Positions 44,106 through 54,385 of a DNA stretch of 64,000 bases are shown here, in pieces. The position numbers were made by a program, and so were the translations under genes. Location of the stretch: contig CAWJVZ010000004.1 in the NCBI GenBank assembly GCA_963846475.1, forward strand, positions 1,240,001 to 1,304,000. The letters run 5' to 3'. The notes under the pieces were generated by a model. The model did no database searches and was not told the DNA's origin. It worked only from the letters and a program-made list of their open reading frames with translations. Each line of letters opens with the position of its first letter. The stretch's first letter is position 1. Source of the DNA: DASWJZ01 sp963846475 (GTDB lineage: Bacteria; Pseudomonadota; Alphaproteobacteria; Rhizobiales; Afifellaceae).

Positions 44106-45563
44106 ATGTATCTCGGGATCGACATAGGCACGTCCTCCGTAAAGGCCGTCCTCATCGATTCCGAGCAGCGGATCGTCGCCTCCGAGAGCGAGCCGCTGAG
44201 CATCCAGCGGCCGCATCCCGGCTGGTCGGAGCAGGATCCGCAGAGCTGGATCGACGCCACCTCCGAGGTGCTCGACAGGATCTGCCAAAAGCATTCCGGC
44301 GAGATGAAGCGCGTGCGCGGCATCGGCCTGTCCGGCCACATGCATGGCGCCACCCTCGTCGACCGCGCCGAGCGGCCGCTTAGGCCCTGCATCCTGTGGA
44401 ACGACGGACGCGCCGCTGAGGAGGCGGCCGAGCTCGACGCCGATCCTCGCTTCCGTGCCATATCAGGCAATATCGTCTTCCCAGGCTTCACGGCGCCAAA
44501 GCTCCTGTGGGTCCAGCGGCACGAACCGAAAATTTTCGGCGACGTGGCTAAGGTACTGCTGCCCAAGGATTTCGTGCGCCTTTGGCTCACCGGTCACTGC
44601 GCCTCCGACATGTCGGACTCGGCCGGCACGGCGTGGCTCGACGTGGCCGGGCGCGACTGGTCGGACGAGCTCATCACCGCAACCCTTTTGCATCGCGACC
44701 AGATGCCGGACCTCGTCGAAGGAACGCAATCGACGGGGAAGCTCCGCGGCGTGCTCGCCAGCCGCTGGGGCATGGACGAGTGCCCGATCATCGCCGGCGG
44801 CGCCGGCGACAATGCCGCTTCGGCCTGCGGCGTCGGCACGGTGGCGCCCGGCTCCGCCTTCGTCTCGCTCGGCACGTCCGGCGTGCTGTTCGTCTCCAAC
44901 GAGCGCTTTCGGCCCAATGCGGAAAGCGCCGTGCACGCCTTCTGCCATGCCATCCCGAACACTTGGCACCAGATGGGCGTGATCCTCTCGGCGGCCGCCT
45001 CGCTCGAATGGCTCGCCGGCGTGACCGGCGCGACCGCGGCCGAGCTCGCCGCCTCGGTCGACAAGCAGGGGCCGGAGCCCGGCAGCGTCCTTTTCCTGCC
45101 CTATCTCTCCGGCGAGCGGACGCCGCACAACGACGCTTCCGCCCGGGGCAGCTTCGTCGGCCTGGCGCACGAGACGGATCGCGCCGCGCTGGCCCGCGCG
45201 GTCATGGAGGGCGTCGCTTTCGCCTTCGCCGATTGCCTCGCAGCGCTGCAGGCGGCGGGAACCACGGTCGAGCGCGCCACGGCGGTGGGCGGCGGCTCGC
45301 GCTCGCGCGCCTGGCTGCAGATCATCGCCAATGTGCTGAAGGTGCCGATCGACGTGCCGGCCGAGGGCGATTTCGGCGGCGCCTTCGGCGCGGCGAGGCT
45401 CGGCCTCATCGCCGCCGAAGAATCCGATCCGCTCGAAGTGTGCCGTCCGCCGCAGATCCGCGAGACCGTCGCGCCGGACTCCCGCGCCGCGGAAGCCTAT
45501 GCGACAGCCTTCGGTCGCTATCGCGCCCTCTATCCCGCCATCAAGGAGAGCCTGAGACCATGA
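44106..45563 (+). CDS. xylB: Xylulokinase
   Basis: A 485-residue FGGY-family kinase phosphorylating D-xylulose. It has the N-terminal phosphate loop YLGIDIGTSSVKAVLIDS, SGHMHGATLVD and CILWNDGRAAEEA (catalytic Asp region). The C-terminal nucleotide-binding TAVGGGSRSRAWLQIIANVL and GDFGGAFGAARLG are intact. It overlaps xylA by four bases. No sugar importer or XylR regulator is adjacent. The block xylB-xylA-galE sits inside the purine region with no functional link visible. Confidence 0.95.
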   Translation: MYLGIDIGTSSVKAVLIDSEQRIVASESEPLSIQRPHPGWSEQDPQSWIDATSEVLDRICQKHSGEMKRVRGIGLSGHMHGATLVDRAERPLRPCILWNDGRAAEEAAELDADPRFRAISGNIVFPGFTAPKLLWVQRHEPKIFGDVAKVLLPKDFVRLWLTGHCASDMSDSAGTAWLDVAGRDWSDELITATLLHRDQMPDLVEGTQSTGKLRGVLASRWGMDECPIIAGGAGDNAASACGVGTVAPGSAFVSLGTSGVLFVSNERFRPNAESAVHAFCHAIPNTWHQMGVILSAAASLEWLAGVTGATAAELAASVDKQGPEPGSVLFLPYLSGERTPHNDASARGSFVGLAHETDRAALARAVMEGVAFAFADCLAALQAAGTTVERATAVGGGSRSRAWLQIIANVLKVPIDVPAEGDFGGAFGAARLGLIAAEESDPLEVCRPPQIRETVAPDSRAAEAYATAFGRYRALYPAIKESLRP

Positions 45564-46870
45564 GCACCGGCTTTTTCGGCAACCAGCAGCCGATCCGCTA
45601 CGAAGGAGCCGACAGCGAAACCGCCCTCGCCTACCGCTGGTACGACCCGGATCGGCTCGTGCTCGGCAAGCGGCTGGAGGACCACCTCCGCTTCTCCGTC
45701 GCCTATTGGCATTCCTTCGCCTGGCCGGGCACCGATCCGTTCGGCGGGCCGACCTTCCAGCGCCCCTGGTTCGGCGACGATATGGAGGCGGCGCGGCTGA
45801 AGGCGGACGTCGCGTTTGAGATGTTCGACATCTTGGGCGTGCCCTTCTTCGCCTTCCACGACCGCGACGTGGCGCCCGAAGGCGCTTCGCTTGCCGAAAG
45901 CAACCGCAATGTCCGGGACATCGCCGAGATCTTTGCGGCCAATATGCAGCAGTCGAAGACGCGCCTTCTCTGGGGCACGGCGAACCTCTTCTCCAATCGT
46001 CGCTTCATGGCCGGCGCGGCGACCAACCCGGACCCCGAGGTGTTCGCCTATGCCGCGGCGCAGGTGAAAAACGTGCTGGAGGTCACCCACGAGCTCGGCG
46101 GCGAGAATTACGTCCTGTGGGGCGGCCGCGAAGGCTACGAAACGATCCTCAACACCGACATGAAGCGCGAGCTGAACCAGCTCGGCCGGTTCCTTTCGAT
46201 GGTGGTGGAGCACGCTAAAAAGATCGGCTTTAAGGGAACAATCCTCATCGAGCCGAAGCCGAAGGAGCCCACAAAGCACCAATACGACTTCGATACCGCC
46301 TCGATCTACGGAATGCTGCAGGCGTTCGGGCTGGAGAAGGAGGTCAAGCTCAACCTCGAGCAAAACCACGCCATCCTCGCCGGCCACAGTTTTGAGCACG
46401 AGATCCAGCTCGCTGCGGCGCTCGGCATCTTCGGCTCGCTCGACCTCAACCGGGGCGACTATCTGCTGGGCTGGGACACCGACCAATTCGCCATCAATGT
46501 CGGCGAGCTGACGCTGGCGCTCTACGAATTCCTCCGCGCCGGCGGCTTCACCACCGGCGGCATGAATTTCGACGCAAAGATCCGCCGCCAGTCGATCGAG
46601 CCGGACGACCTCCTGCACGCCCATATCGGTTCGATGGACGCGACAGCCCGGGCGCTGATCAACGCCGCGGCGATGCTGCAGGACGGCGCGCTGCAGCGGC
46701 ACGTCGACGAGCGCTATGCCGGCTGGGACGGCGAGCTCGGCAGATCGATCCTGGCCGGCGAGAAGAGCCTCGAAGACCTGGCCGGCCTGGTCGAGGACCG
46801 CAATCTCGACCCGCAGCCCCGATCCGGCCGCCAGGAATTTCTGGAGAATCTGGTGAACCGCTTCGCCTAG
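45560..46870 (+). CDS. xylA: Xylose isomerase
   Basis: A 436-residue TIM-barrel isomerase converting D-xylose to D-xylulose with two divalent metals. The motifs are FFAFHDRDVAPEG (catalytic His and Asp), LLWGTANLFSNRRFMAGAAT, YVLWGGREGYET, IEPKPKEPTKHQYDFD with the metal Glu and His, and LNLEQNHAILAGHSFEHE. Length matches class II enzymes. The ATG overlaps the xylB stop. It is expressed with xylB, and the 19-bp gap before galE suggests a shared transcript. Confidence 0.96.
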   Translation: MSTGFFGNQQPIRYEGADSETALAYRWYDPDRLVLGKRLEDHLRFSVAYWHSFAWPGTDPFGGPTFQRPWFGDDMEAARLKADVAFEMFDILGVPFFAFHDRDVAPEGASLAESNRNVRDIAEIFAANMQQSKTRLLWGTANLFSNRRFMAGAATNPDPEVFAYAAAQVKNVLEVTHELGGENYVLWGGREGYETILNTDMKRELNQLGRFLSMVVEHAKKIGFKGTILIEPKPKEPTKHQYDFDTASIYGMLQAFGLEKEVKLNLEQNHAILAGHSFEHEIQLAAALGIFGSLDLNRGDYLLGWDTDQFAINVGELTLALYEFLRAGGFTTGGMNFDAKIRRQSIEPDDLLHAHIGSMDATARALINAAAMLQDGALQRHVDERYAGWDGELGRSILAGEKSLEDLAGLVEDRNLDPQPRSGRQEFLENLVNRFA

Positions 46871-46889
46871 CCCGGCATTAAGGCCGGCT

Positions 46890-47879
46890 ATGCGACGAAT
46901 TCTGGTCACCGGCGGCGCCGGCTATATCGGCAGCCATTGCTGTAAGGCGCTCGCCGCCGCCGGCTTCGAGCCGGTCGTCTACGACAATTTTAGCACCGGC
47001 ATTCGAAGACACGTGCGCTGGGGGCCCATGATCGAGGGCGACATGCGCGACGGCGCCGCTCTTCGCGCCGCCATGCGGGAGACCCGGCCGGAAGCGGTCA
47101 TTCACTTCGCAGCCCTGGCGCTGGTCGGCGAATCGGAGAAAGAGCCCGCCCGCTACTGGGATGTGAATGTCGGCGGGACCTTACGGCTCCTGGAGGCCAT
47201 GCGCGACGCATCCGTGCCCCACCTCGTCTTCTCCTCCACTTGCGCCGTCTATGGCGAGCCGGAGGAGGTGCCGATCCGCGAGGCGGCGCCGCACCGGCCG
47301 GTCAGCCCGTATGGAGCGTCGAAGAGCACCTGCGAACGCATGATGCTCGATTTCGACCGCGCCCACGGCCTCCGCTCCATGCGGCTCCGCTACTTCAACG
47401 CCGCCGGCGCCGATCCGGAGGGCGAAATCGGCGAATGGCACGAGCCGGAGACGCATCTGATCCCCGTTGCGCTCGATGCGGTGCTCGGCCGGCGGTCCTA
47501 TCTGGAGATTTTCGGCTCGGACTACCCGACCCCGGACGGCACCGCGGTCCGCGATTATCTCCACGTCATGGATTTGGCCGACGCGCATATCGCCGCGCTG
47601 GAGAGACTGCTGGACGGCGCGCCGTCGGATGCGCTCAATCTCGGGACAGGCCACGGCACCTCGGTGACCGAACTGATCCGCGCCGTGGAAGCGGTCACCG
47701 GGAACACGGTCCCCGTGCGCCCCGCCCCGCGCCGGGCCGGCGACCCGCCTGCCCTGGTGGCCGATCCCGCGCGCGCCGAGCTGGTGCTGGGCTGGCGCGC
47801 CAAACGGGATCTTGACGAGATGATCGCCACCGCCTGGCGCTGGCACCAAAAACTCGTCGGCTTCAATCGGCGCGACTAA
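46890..47879 (+). CDS. galE: UDP-glucose 4-epimerase
   Basis: A 329-residue short-chain dehydrogenase/epimerase. The NAD motif VTGGAGYIGSHCCKALAAAG, the catalytic Ser in SSTCAVYGEP and YGASK (YxxxK) are intact, with RYFNAAGADPEGEIGEWHEP and TPDGTAVRDYLHVMDLADAH typical of GalE. It provides UDP-galactose for surface polysaccharide. It ends the plus-strand block; the stop overlaps the stop region of the convergent puuD by four bases. Confidence 0.93.
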   Translation: MRRILVTGGAGYIGSHCCKALAAAGFEPVVYDNFSTGIRRHVRWGPMIEGDMRDGAALRAAMRETRPEAVIHFAALALVGESEKEPARYWDVNVGGTLRLLEAMRDASVPHLVFSSTCAVYGEPEEVPIREAAPHRPVSPYGASKSTCERMMLDFDRAHGLRSMRLRYFNAAGADPEGEIGEWHEPETHLIPVALDAVLGRRSYLEIFGSDYPTPDGTAVRDYLHVMDLADAHIAALERLLDGAPSDALNLGTGHGTSVTELIRAVEAVTGNTVPVRPAPRRAGDPPALVADPARAELVLGWRAKRDLDEMIATAWRWHQKLVGFNRRD

Positions 47880-49069
47880 GGGATCGGCGCCCCAGCCTCC
47901 ACCCAGGCGCCGAGCGACCGCCGCTCCTGCTCCGTCATGCCGGTCAGATTGCCGAGCGGCATGATCTTGGACAGCACCGCCTGCTGCTCGATGGTGCGGG
48001 CGTGGAGGCGTATCTCTTCGGGGGTGTCGAGCTTCACCCCCTTCGGGGCTTCGGGGAAATCCGCATTGGTCGGGCGCGCCGAGTGGCAGGAGGTGCAATG
48101 CTTTTCGATCATCGGATGGATGACGGCAAACGCGACTTCCGCGCCCTGCGGAGCCGCACCCGGACGATAGCCCGTGACTGCGATCAGCACGATCAGCAGC
48201 AGCGCGGCGGCCGGAATAGCCGCTTTCGCGGTCCAGTCGAGCACGCCGGAATCCGCCTTGTTGAAATAGTGCCGGACGAGGCCGCCGCCCAGCACCACGC
48301 CGAGCGCAATCAACGGGCTCCAGGGATGCCCGAAGACGATCGGGTAGTGGTTGGAGATCATGAAGAAGATGACCGGCAGCGTCAGGTAATTGTTGTGCAG
48401 CGAGCGCTGCCGCGCCTCCTGTCCAAGCCGCGGGTCGGGCTTCCGCCCGGCCAGGAGGTCGGCCACGACCTTCTTCTGGTTCGGGATGATCACGAAGAAG
48501 ACGCTCGCCGACATCATCGTGCCGATCAGCGCGCCGACATGCAGGAAAGCGGCGCGGTCGGAAAAGACGCCGTGGTAGAAGAAGGTGAACAGTGCGATCT
48601 CGACGAATAGGCCGATCGCCAGCGGCCCGGTTCTCTGGCCCAGCGAAGATCTGCACATCCAGTCGTAGATGAACCAGCCGGCGGCCAGCGAACCGGCGGA
48701 CAGCATGATGGCCCGCGAGGCGTCGAGCGGCATTTTTTCGCGGTCGATAAGGAAGGCCTCGGCGCCGAAATAATAGACGACGACAAGGAGCAGGAACCCG
48801 CTCAGCCAGGTGAAATACGCTTCGTATTTGAACCAGTGCAGCTCGTCCGGCAGCCGCTCCGGCGCGACCATATACTTCTCGGCGAGATAGAAGCCGCCGC
48901 CATGCACCATCCAGCTCTCGCCGGCGATGTCGGGATCCTGGCCGGCGCGCTTTCGCAGGCTGGCGTCGAGCCAGATGAAGAAGAACGAGGTGCCGATCCA
49001 GGCGATGCCGGCCATCACATGCGCCCAGCGCAGCAGGATGTTCAGCCACTCGAGCGTCGCCGCAGCCAT
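47876..49069 (-). CDS. puuD: Membrane urate oxidase (urate hydroxylase) PuuD with cytochrome c domain
   Basis: Converts urate to 5-hydroxyisourate at the inner membrane. The N-terminal DUF989 membrane domain has about eight helices, beginning LEWLNILLRWAHVMAGIAWI then GTSFFFIWLDASL, with NQKKVVADLLAG. The C-terminal c-type cytochrome domain shows CTSCH near residue 325 and a later Met ligand region (KIMPLGNLTGMTEQER). The start at 49069 begins MAAATLEW; an upstream frame extension is not needed. It is followed upstream by the deaminase and xdhCBA, so the minus-strand block is the first half of purine degradation. Confidence 0.93.
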   Translation of the reverse strand: MAAATLEWLNILLRWAHVMAGIAWIGTSFFFIWLDASLRKRAGQDPDIAGESWMVHGGGFYLAEKYMVAPERLPDELHWFKYEAYFTWLSGFLLLVVVYYFGAEAFLIDREKMPLDASRAIMLSAGSLAAGWFIYDWMCRSSLGQRTGPLAIGLFVEIALFTFFYHGVFSDRAAFLHVGALIGTMMSASVFFVIIPNQKKVVADLLAGRKPDPRLGQEARQRSLHNNYLTLPVIFFMISNHYPIVFGHPWSPLIALGVVLGGGLVRHYFNKADSGVLDWTAKAAIPAAALLLIVLIAVTGYRPGAAPQGAEVAFAVIHPMIEKHCTSCHSARPTNADFPEAPKGVKLDTPEEIRLHARTIEQQAVLSKIMPLGNLTGMTEQERRSLGAWVEAGAPIP

Positions 49070-49076
49070 CGTCGCC

Positions 49077-49553
49077 TCAGTAGGGGATCTTGTCGGGCTT
49101 CGCCTGCCATTCGGCGAACACCGCCGCGGCCTCCGGCAGCGCCAGCCTGGTCGTCGGGATGACCCGGTGCTCAATCGGCTTCGACACTTCGCCATAGATC
49201 AGCGCGTCGTCGAATCCGATCGCGGCGGCGTCCTCGCGCGAATTGGCGAAGAACACGCGATCCAGCCGCGCCCAGTAGATGGCCGCGAGGCACATCGGGC
49301 AGGGCTCGCAGCTCGTATAGATGTCGCAGCCCCGGAGCGAGAACGTGCCCAGCGCCGCGCAGGCGCTGCGGATCGCCGTCACCTCCGCATGCGCGGTCGG
49401 GTCGTTCGTCGACGTGACGCGGTTCCAGCCTTCGGCGATCACCTTGCCGTCCTTGACGACGATGGCGCCGAACGGCCCGCCGGCTCCGTCCCGCATGCGC
49501 TCCGCCGAGAGCCGGACGGCGTGGCGCATGAGGGCAATCGGGTCAGCGTCCAT
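49077..49553 (-). CDS. Guanine deaminase-like nucleobase deaminase
   Basis: A 158-residue cytidine/deoxycytidylate deaminase-fold enzyme. The zinc site is PTAHAEVTAIRSAC and CEPCPMCLAAI, with GGPFGAIVVKDGKVIAEGWN before it and FDDALIYGEVSKP afterwards. This short form matches bacterial GuaD-type guanine deaminases, which give xanthine for XdhAB. The context between puuD and xdhC supports guanine over cytosine or adenosine in tRNA. The start overlaps the xdhC stop by eight or so bases. Confidence 0.85.
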   Translation of the reverse strand: MDADPIALMRHAVRLSAERMRDGAGGPFGAIVVKDGKVIAEGWNRVTSTNDPTAHAEVTAIRSACAALGTFSLRGCDIYTSCEPCPMCLAAIYWARLDRVFFANSREDAAAIGFDDALIYGEVSKPIEHRVIPTTRLALPEAAAVFAEWQAKPDKIPY

Positions 49554-50523
49554 GCAGCGCCGCGTCCTTGCCGGCGAGGAGGGCGTTGTCGCGGCGGACG
49601 AGCAGGTCCGCGGCAACCGACGCGGCGATCGCGGCCGGCTCCTTGCTGCGGATCCCGGGCAGGCCGATCGGACAGGTCAGGCGCTCCAATTGCGACGGGG
49701 CGATGCCCGCGTCACGGAGGCGGCTTACGAAGCGGGCGCGCTTGGTCGCCGAGCCGATCAGGCCGAGATAGGCGAAATCGTCGCGCCGCAGCACCGCCTC
49801 GCACACCGCCTCGTCGAGCGGGTGGCTGTGCGTCATCACCAGGAACGACGTGTCCGGCGGCGCCTCGTCGACGGCGAGCTCCGGCATGGCAAGCGCCAGC
49901 GCCTTGACGCCGGCCGGCGGCGGCTCGGGAAACTGGCCGGCGCGGCCGTCGATCCAGGTGACGGCGAAGCCGAGCGGCGCGACGGCATAGGCGAGTGCCC
50001 GCCCGACATGGCCGGCGCCGAACAGCCAGAGCGCCGGGGCGGGCGGATTGACCCGTTCGCGGATTTCTGCCGCATCGCCGGAGAGGCTCGCGGCAATATC
50101 GAGACCGTCGCCTCCCTGCGCCCAGTCGCGACGGAGCGTGCCGGCCGCATCGACCCGCAGCGTGCGGAACAACGGTTCGGCCTCGCGCGCCGCAATACCA
50201 AGCTTCTGCACCCAGGCGCGGTCGGCGGGCGCGAAGGGCTCGAAAGCGAGCGTCACCGAACCGCCGCAGCACTGGTTGAGCTCCGGCCCGAGTGCGTAGC
50301 GCACGAGCCCGGCCCGGCCCGATTCGAGCAGCTGCCGCGCCTTCAGCGTGGCGCTGTGCTCCAGCTCGCCGCCGCCGATCGTGCCGAAGAACGCCGTCTC
50401 GGTGACCAGCATCTGCGCCCCGACCTCGCGTGGGCCCGAGCCCTTCAGCTCCGCCACATGCACGAGCATGGCCGCCTCGCCGCGGCCGAGCGCCTCCAGC
50501 AGAGGGGCAAGCCAGGCGCGCAT
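49543..50523 (-). CDS. xdhC: Xanthine dehydrogenase accessory protein XdhC
   Basis: A 326-residue chaperone that binds sulfurated molybdenum cofactor and inserts it into XdhB. The N-terminal domain (LVHVAELKGSGPREVGAQML, GTIGGGELEHSA) has the typical PR-x-G-A motif and a CCGG loop (ELNQCCGGSVTLAFEPF). The C-terminal Rossmann part has WLFGAGHVGRALA and VMTHSHPLDEAV with YLGLIGSATKRARF. The start codon overlaps the xdhB stop (TGATG). It implies molybdopterin without a nucleotide or with cytosine, beside the MobA product. Confidence 0.92.
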   Translation of the reverse strand: MRAWLAPLLEALGRGEAAMLVHVAELKGSGPREVGAQMLVTETAFFGTIGGGELEHSATLKARQLLESGRAGLVRYALGPELNQCCGGSVTLAFEPFAPADRAWVQKLGIAAREAEPLFRTLRVDAAGTLRRDWAQGGDGLDIAASLSGDAAEIRERVNPPAPALWLFGAGHVGRALAYAVAPLGFAVTWIDGRAGQFPEPPPAGVKALALAMPELAVDEAPPDTSFLVMTHSHPLDEAVCEAVLRRDDFAYLGLIGSATKRARFVSRLRDAGIAPSQLERLTCPIGLPGIRSKEPAAIAASVAADLLVRRDNALLAGKDAALHGR

Positions 50524-52927
50524 CAGCCACCGCCTGCCGCAGCGGCGCGGCTCCGCACATCTTCGACGGCGCGCAGGATGCGCTCCGGCGTGGCCGGCGC
50601 GTCGAGATGCGGGAACACGCGATAGATCGCCGGCGGCCGCAACCGCCTCCGTCAGCGCGGAAAAGGCGGAGAGCGCCAGCATCAGCGGCGGCTCGCCCAC
50701 CGCCTTGGAGCGGTAGATGGTCGGCGCCCGGTTCTCGCCCTTCTCCCAGATCCTGATCCGCATGTCGTCCGGCCGGTCGTTGGCGGTCGGGATCTTGTAG
50801 GTCGAGGGCGCGTGGGTGTGGAGCCGCCCCTTGTCGTCCCACCACAGCTCTTCGGTGGTCAGCCAGCCGAGGCCCTGGATGAAGCCGCCCTCGATCTGGC
50901 CCATGTCGATGGCCGGATTGAGCGAGCGCCCGACGTCGTGGAGGATGTCGACGCGGAGCAGCCGGTTCTCGCCGGTCAGCGTGTCGATGACCACCTCGCT
51001 CACCGCCGCGCCATAGGCGAAATAGAAGAACGGCTGTCCCGCTCGCCGTCTCGCGATCGTAAAAGATCTCGGGCGTGGCGTAGAAGCCGGTCGAGGAGAG
51101 CGGCACGCGGCCGAGATAGGCTTCCGCCACGAGATCGGCGAAGCGGCATCTCCTCGTTGCCGATCGCGCACCCGGTTGGGCAGGAAGACGACCTGTTCCT
51201 CCGGCAGCTTGTATTTTTCCGCCGCGAAGGCGATCAGCCGCCGCTTGATCGTCCGCGCGGCGTTCCGCGCCGCCATGCCGTTGAGATCGGAGCCCGAGGA
51301 GGCGGCCGTCGCCGAGGTGTTCGGCACTTTCGCCGTCGTCGTCGCGGTGATCTTCACGCGCTCCAGATCGATCTGGAATTCTTCCGCGACCACCTGGGCG
51401 ACCTTGACGAACAGCCCCTGCCCCATCTCGGTGCCGCCGTGGTTCAGCTGCACCGAGCCGTCCTTGTAGACATGCACCAGCGCGCCGGCCTGGTTGAGAT
51501 GCGTCGTCGTGAAGGAGATGCCGAATTTTACCGGCGTCAGCGCGATGCCCTTCTTCAGCACCGGGTTTTTGGCGTTGAAGGCCCGCGTCGCCGCCCGCCG
51601 CGCCCGGTAGTCCGACGTTGCCTCCAGCTCGTCTACCATCTCGCCGATGACGCAGTCCGTCACCTCCATATGGTAGGGCGTGATCCCGCCCTCCGCGGGA
51701 TAGAAATTCGCCCGCCGCACGTCGAGCGGGTCGCGGCCGAGCGCAAAGGCGATCTCATCGATCACCCGCTCGATCCCGGCCATGCCCTGCGGGCCGCCGA
51801 AACCGCGGAAGGCGGTGTTCGACACGGTGTGGGTCTTCATCCGCCGCGAGCGGACGATGGCATTGTTGAGCCGATAGGCATTGTCGGCGTGGAACATGGC
51901 GCGGTCGGCGATCGCGCCGGAAAGGTCCGCCGAATAGCCGCAGCGCGCCGCCTGGTCGAAGCGGATGCCGCGGATGCGGCCGTCCGCGTCGAAGCCGACG
52001 TCGTAGTCGATGCGGAAATCGTGGCGCTTGCCGGTCATGACCATGTCGTCGTCGCGGTCGAGCCGGAGCTTTGCCGGGCGGCCGGTCTTCGCCGCCACAA
52101 GCGCCGCGATGGCGGCGATCAGCGCCGGCTGGCTCTCCTTGCCGCCGAAGCCGCCGCCCATGCGCCGCACCTCGACCGTCACGGCGTTGTCGGGCAGCCC
52201 GAGCACCTTGGCGACGTTGTGCTGCACCTCGGTCGGGTGCTGCGTGGAGGAATGCACCAGCATGTCGCCGCGCCTCGCCCGGGATGGCGTAGGCGACCTG
52301 GCCTTCAAGATAGAAATGGTCCTGCCCGCCGACATGCAGCGTGCCGGAGATGCGGTGCGGCGCGCCGGCGAGCGCGGCATCGGCATCGCCGAGCCGCATC
52401 TCGTGCGGCGGCAGCGGCGCCAGGTCGGCGTCGGCGGCGAGCGCATCCTCCACCGAGATCAGCGCCGGCAGGTCCTCGTATTCGACCTGCGCCAGCGCCG
52501 CGGCGGCGCGGGCCGCCTCGATCGTCTCCGCCGCCACCGCGAACAGCGACTGCCCGGCATATTGCACCACGTCCTCGGCGAAGACCGGGTCGTCGTGGAA
52601 GACCGGGCTGGCATCGTTCTCGCCGGGAATGTCGGCCGCCGTCAGCACGCAGGCGACGCCCGGTGCCCGCCGCACCGCGGAAACGTCCAGCGAGACGAGG
52701 CGCGCATGGGCGCGCTGGCTCATCGCGACATAGATCTGCAGCGTGCCCGGCAGCTCCGGAATGTCGTCGACATAGATCGCCTCGCCCGAGACATGGCGCG
52801 CCGCGCTGTCATGCAGCACCGGCCGGTGCACGCCGCCGCTGATCGCCTCGTCCCGGCGCGGCCGCTCGTGCGGCACGGTCGTGATCGTGCCGGCGGCGCC
52901 GCGATCCTGGATGAGGGTCTCATCCAT
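50523..52927 (-). CDS. xdhB: Xanthine dehydrogenase molybdopterin-binding subunit (four frameshifts)
   Basis: The large catalytic subunit, about 800 residues, oxidising hypoxanthine and xanthine to urate. The N-terminal part has the H-B-S pattern (HVSGEAIYVDDIPELPGTLQ). The moco motif is RRMGGGFGGKESQP, followed by FRGFGGPQGM, HGGTEMGQGLFVKVAQVVAE and the catalytic Glu in AVGEPPLMLA. Breaks lie near 52275, 51170, 51040 and 50635, mostly explained by one extra base each. The last break is followed by RVFPHLDAPATPERILRAVE to the stop. All catalytic residues survive. Coupled to xdhC. Confidence 0.85.
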
Positions 52928-54385
52928 CGGCGAGCTCCAGCACGCGCGTTGCGGGGCGCTCCGTCGCGCGGTTCTCCAGGTAGAAGCGCCGCAGGAGATT
53001 CTGCGCGGCCTTCAGCCGATAGGCGGCGGAAGCGCGCATGTCGGTGATCGGCGCGAAATCCTCGGCGAGCGCCGCGGCGGCGCGCTCGAATGCTGCTTCG
53101 CCGAACGTTTGGCCGAGCAGCGCCGCCTCCGCGCCAGGCGCGCGTTTCGGCGTCGCCGCCATGCCGCCGAAGGCGATCCGGGCCTCCGCGATCTTCGCCC
53201 CGTCCAGCGTCGATCAGCGAACGCCGCCATGACGGCGGAAATATCCTGGTCGAAGCGTTTCGACAGCTTGTAGCAGGCGAAGCGCATGCCCGGTCGCGAG
53301 GCCGCGGCACGAACACGGATTCGACGAACTCGCCGGGCGCGCGGTCCTGCTTGCCGTAGGCGACGAAGAAATCCTCCAGCGGGATCTCCCGCCGCTCGCG
53401 GCCCGCGCCGCAGCGTCAGCCGCGCGCCGAGCGCGATCAGCGCCGGCGGCAGGTCGCCGATCGGCGAGCCGTTGGCGATGTTGCCGCCGACCGTGCCGGC
53501 ATTGCGGATCTGGATGGAGGCGAAGCGGCGCATCAGCTCGCCCAGGTCGGGATGCAGCCGGGCCAGTGCCGCCGTGGCGTCGCGGTGGCTGACCACGGCG
53601 CCGATGGTCAGCCCCTCCTCGGCATCGTCGAGGGCGGAAAGCTCCGCGACGCGAGTGACGTCGATCAACGTCTTGAGCAGCCGGTGCTGCTTGGTGACCC
53701 ACAGCCCGACATCGGTGGCGCCGGCGACGAGCACCGCATCGGGATGCGCGGCATAGATTTCGGCCAGCTCGTCGCCCGTGCGCGGGGCGAAACACTGCTG
53801 CTCGCCATGCGCCAGATGCAGCATCTTGCCATCGTCGAGCGCCGCAAGCCGCGCGGCCGTGCGCGCCTGCACAGCCGCGTCCGGCGGCGGCGCGGCGCCG
53901 GCATCCAGCCCGGCCTCGATGATCGGCCCGTAGCCGGTGCAGCGGCAGAGATTGCCGGCGAGCCAATCCTTGACGCTCTGCCGGCCCGTCGAGCTCGCCT
54001 TCCAGCCAGCCGGCATAGAGCTGCATGACGAAACCCGGGCGTGCAGAAGCCGCATTGCGAGCCGTGGCGCTCGACCAGCGCCTGCTGCACCGGATGCAGC
54101 GCGCCGTCCGCGTCCTTTCAGGTCCTCGACCGTCAGGAGCTGGCGGCCATGCAGCGACGGCACGAACTGGATGCAGGAATTGACGGCGCGGTGCCTGAGC
54201 CCGCCGGCCCCGTCCGGCTCGGCGAGCACCACCGTGCAGGCGCCGCAATCGCCTTCCGCGCAGCCCTCCTTGGTGCCGGTCCGCCGCTCGTGCCGGCGCA
54301 GATATTCCAGCACCGTCAGCGTCGGCTACACGGCGCCGAGCGCGCGCTCCTCCTCTCCCAGCAGGAACCGGATTGCTTCGGCCAT
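52920..54385 (-). pseudogene. xdhA: Xanthine dehydrogenase FAD/[2Fe-2S] subunit (in-frame stop and several frameshifts)
   Basis: The small subunit, about 490 residues if repaired. The N-terminal ferredoxin-like domain has CAEGDCGACTVVL and the second cluster motif CGFC ... GNLCRCTGYGPI. The FAD domain shows VLVAGATDVGLWV, IRNAGTVGGNIANGSPIGDL and the C-terminal KIAEARIAFGGMAATPKRAP. At about 54327, residue 20, the codon is TAG where family members usually have Asp before PTLTVLEYLRR. Frame breaks occur near 54110, 54040, 53985, 53400, 53300 and 53210. The start at 54385 overlaps the uraH stop. As given it cannot be translated whole. Confidence 0.75.

Noticed and set aside
48000..48610. Plus-strand frame opposite puuD
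   Set aside because: The puuD frame has the haem motif and membrane helices; the opposite frame is low-complexity shadow.
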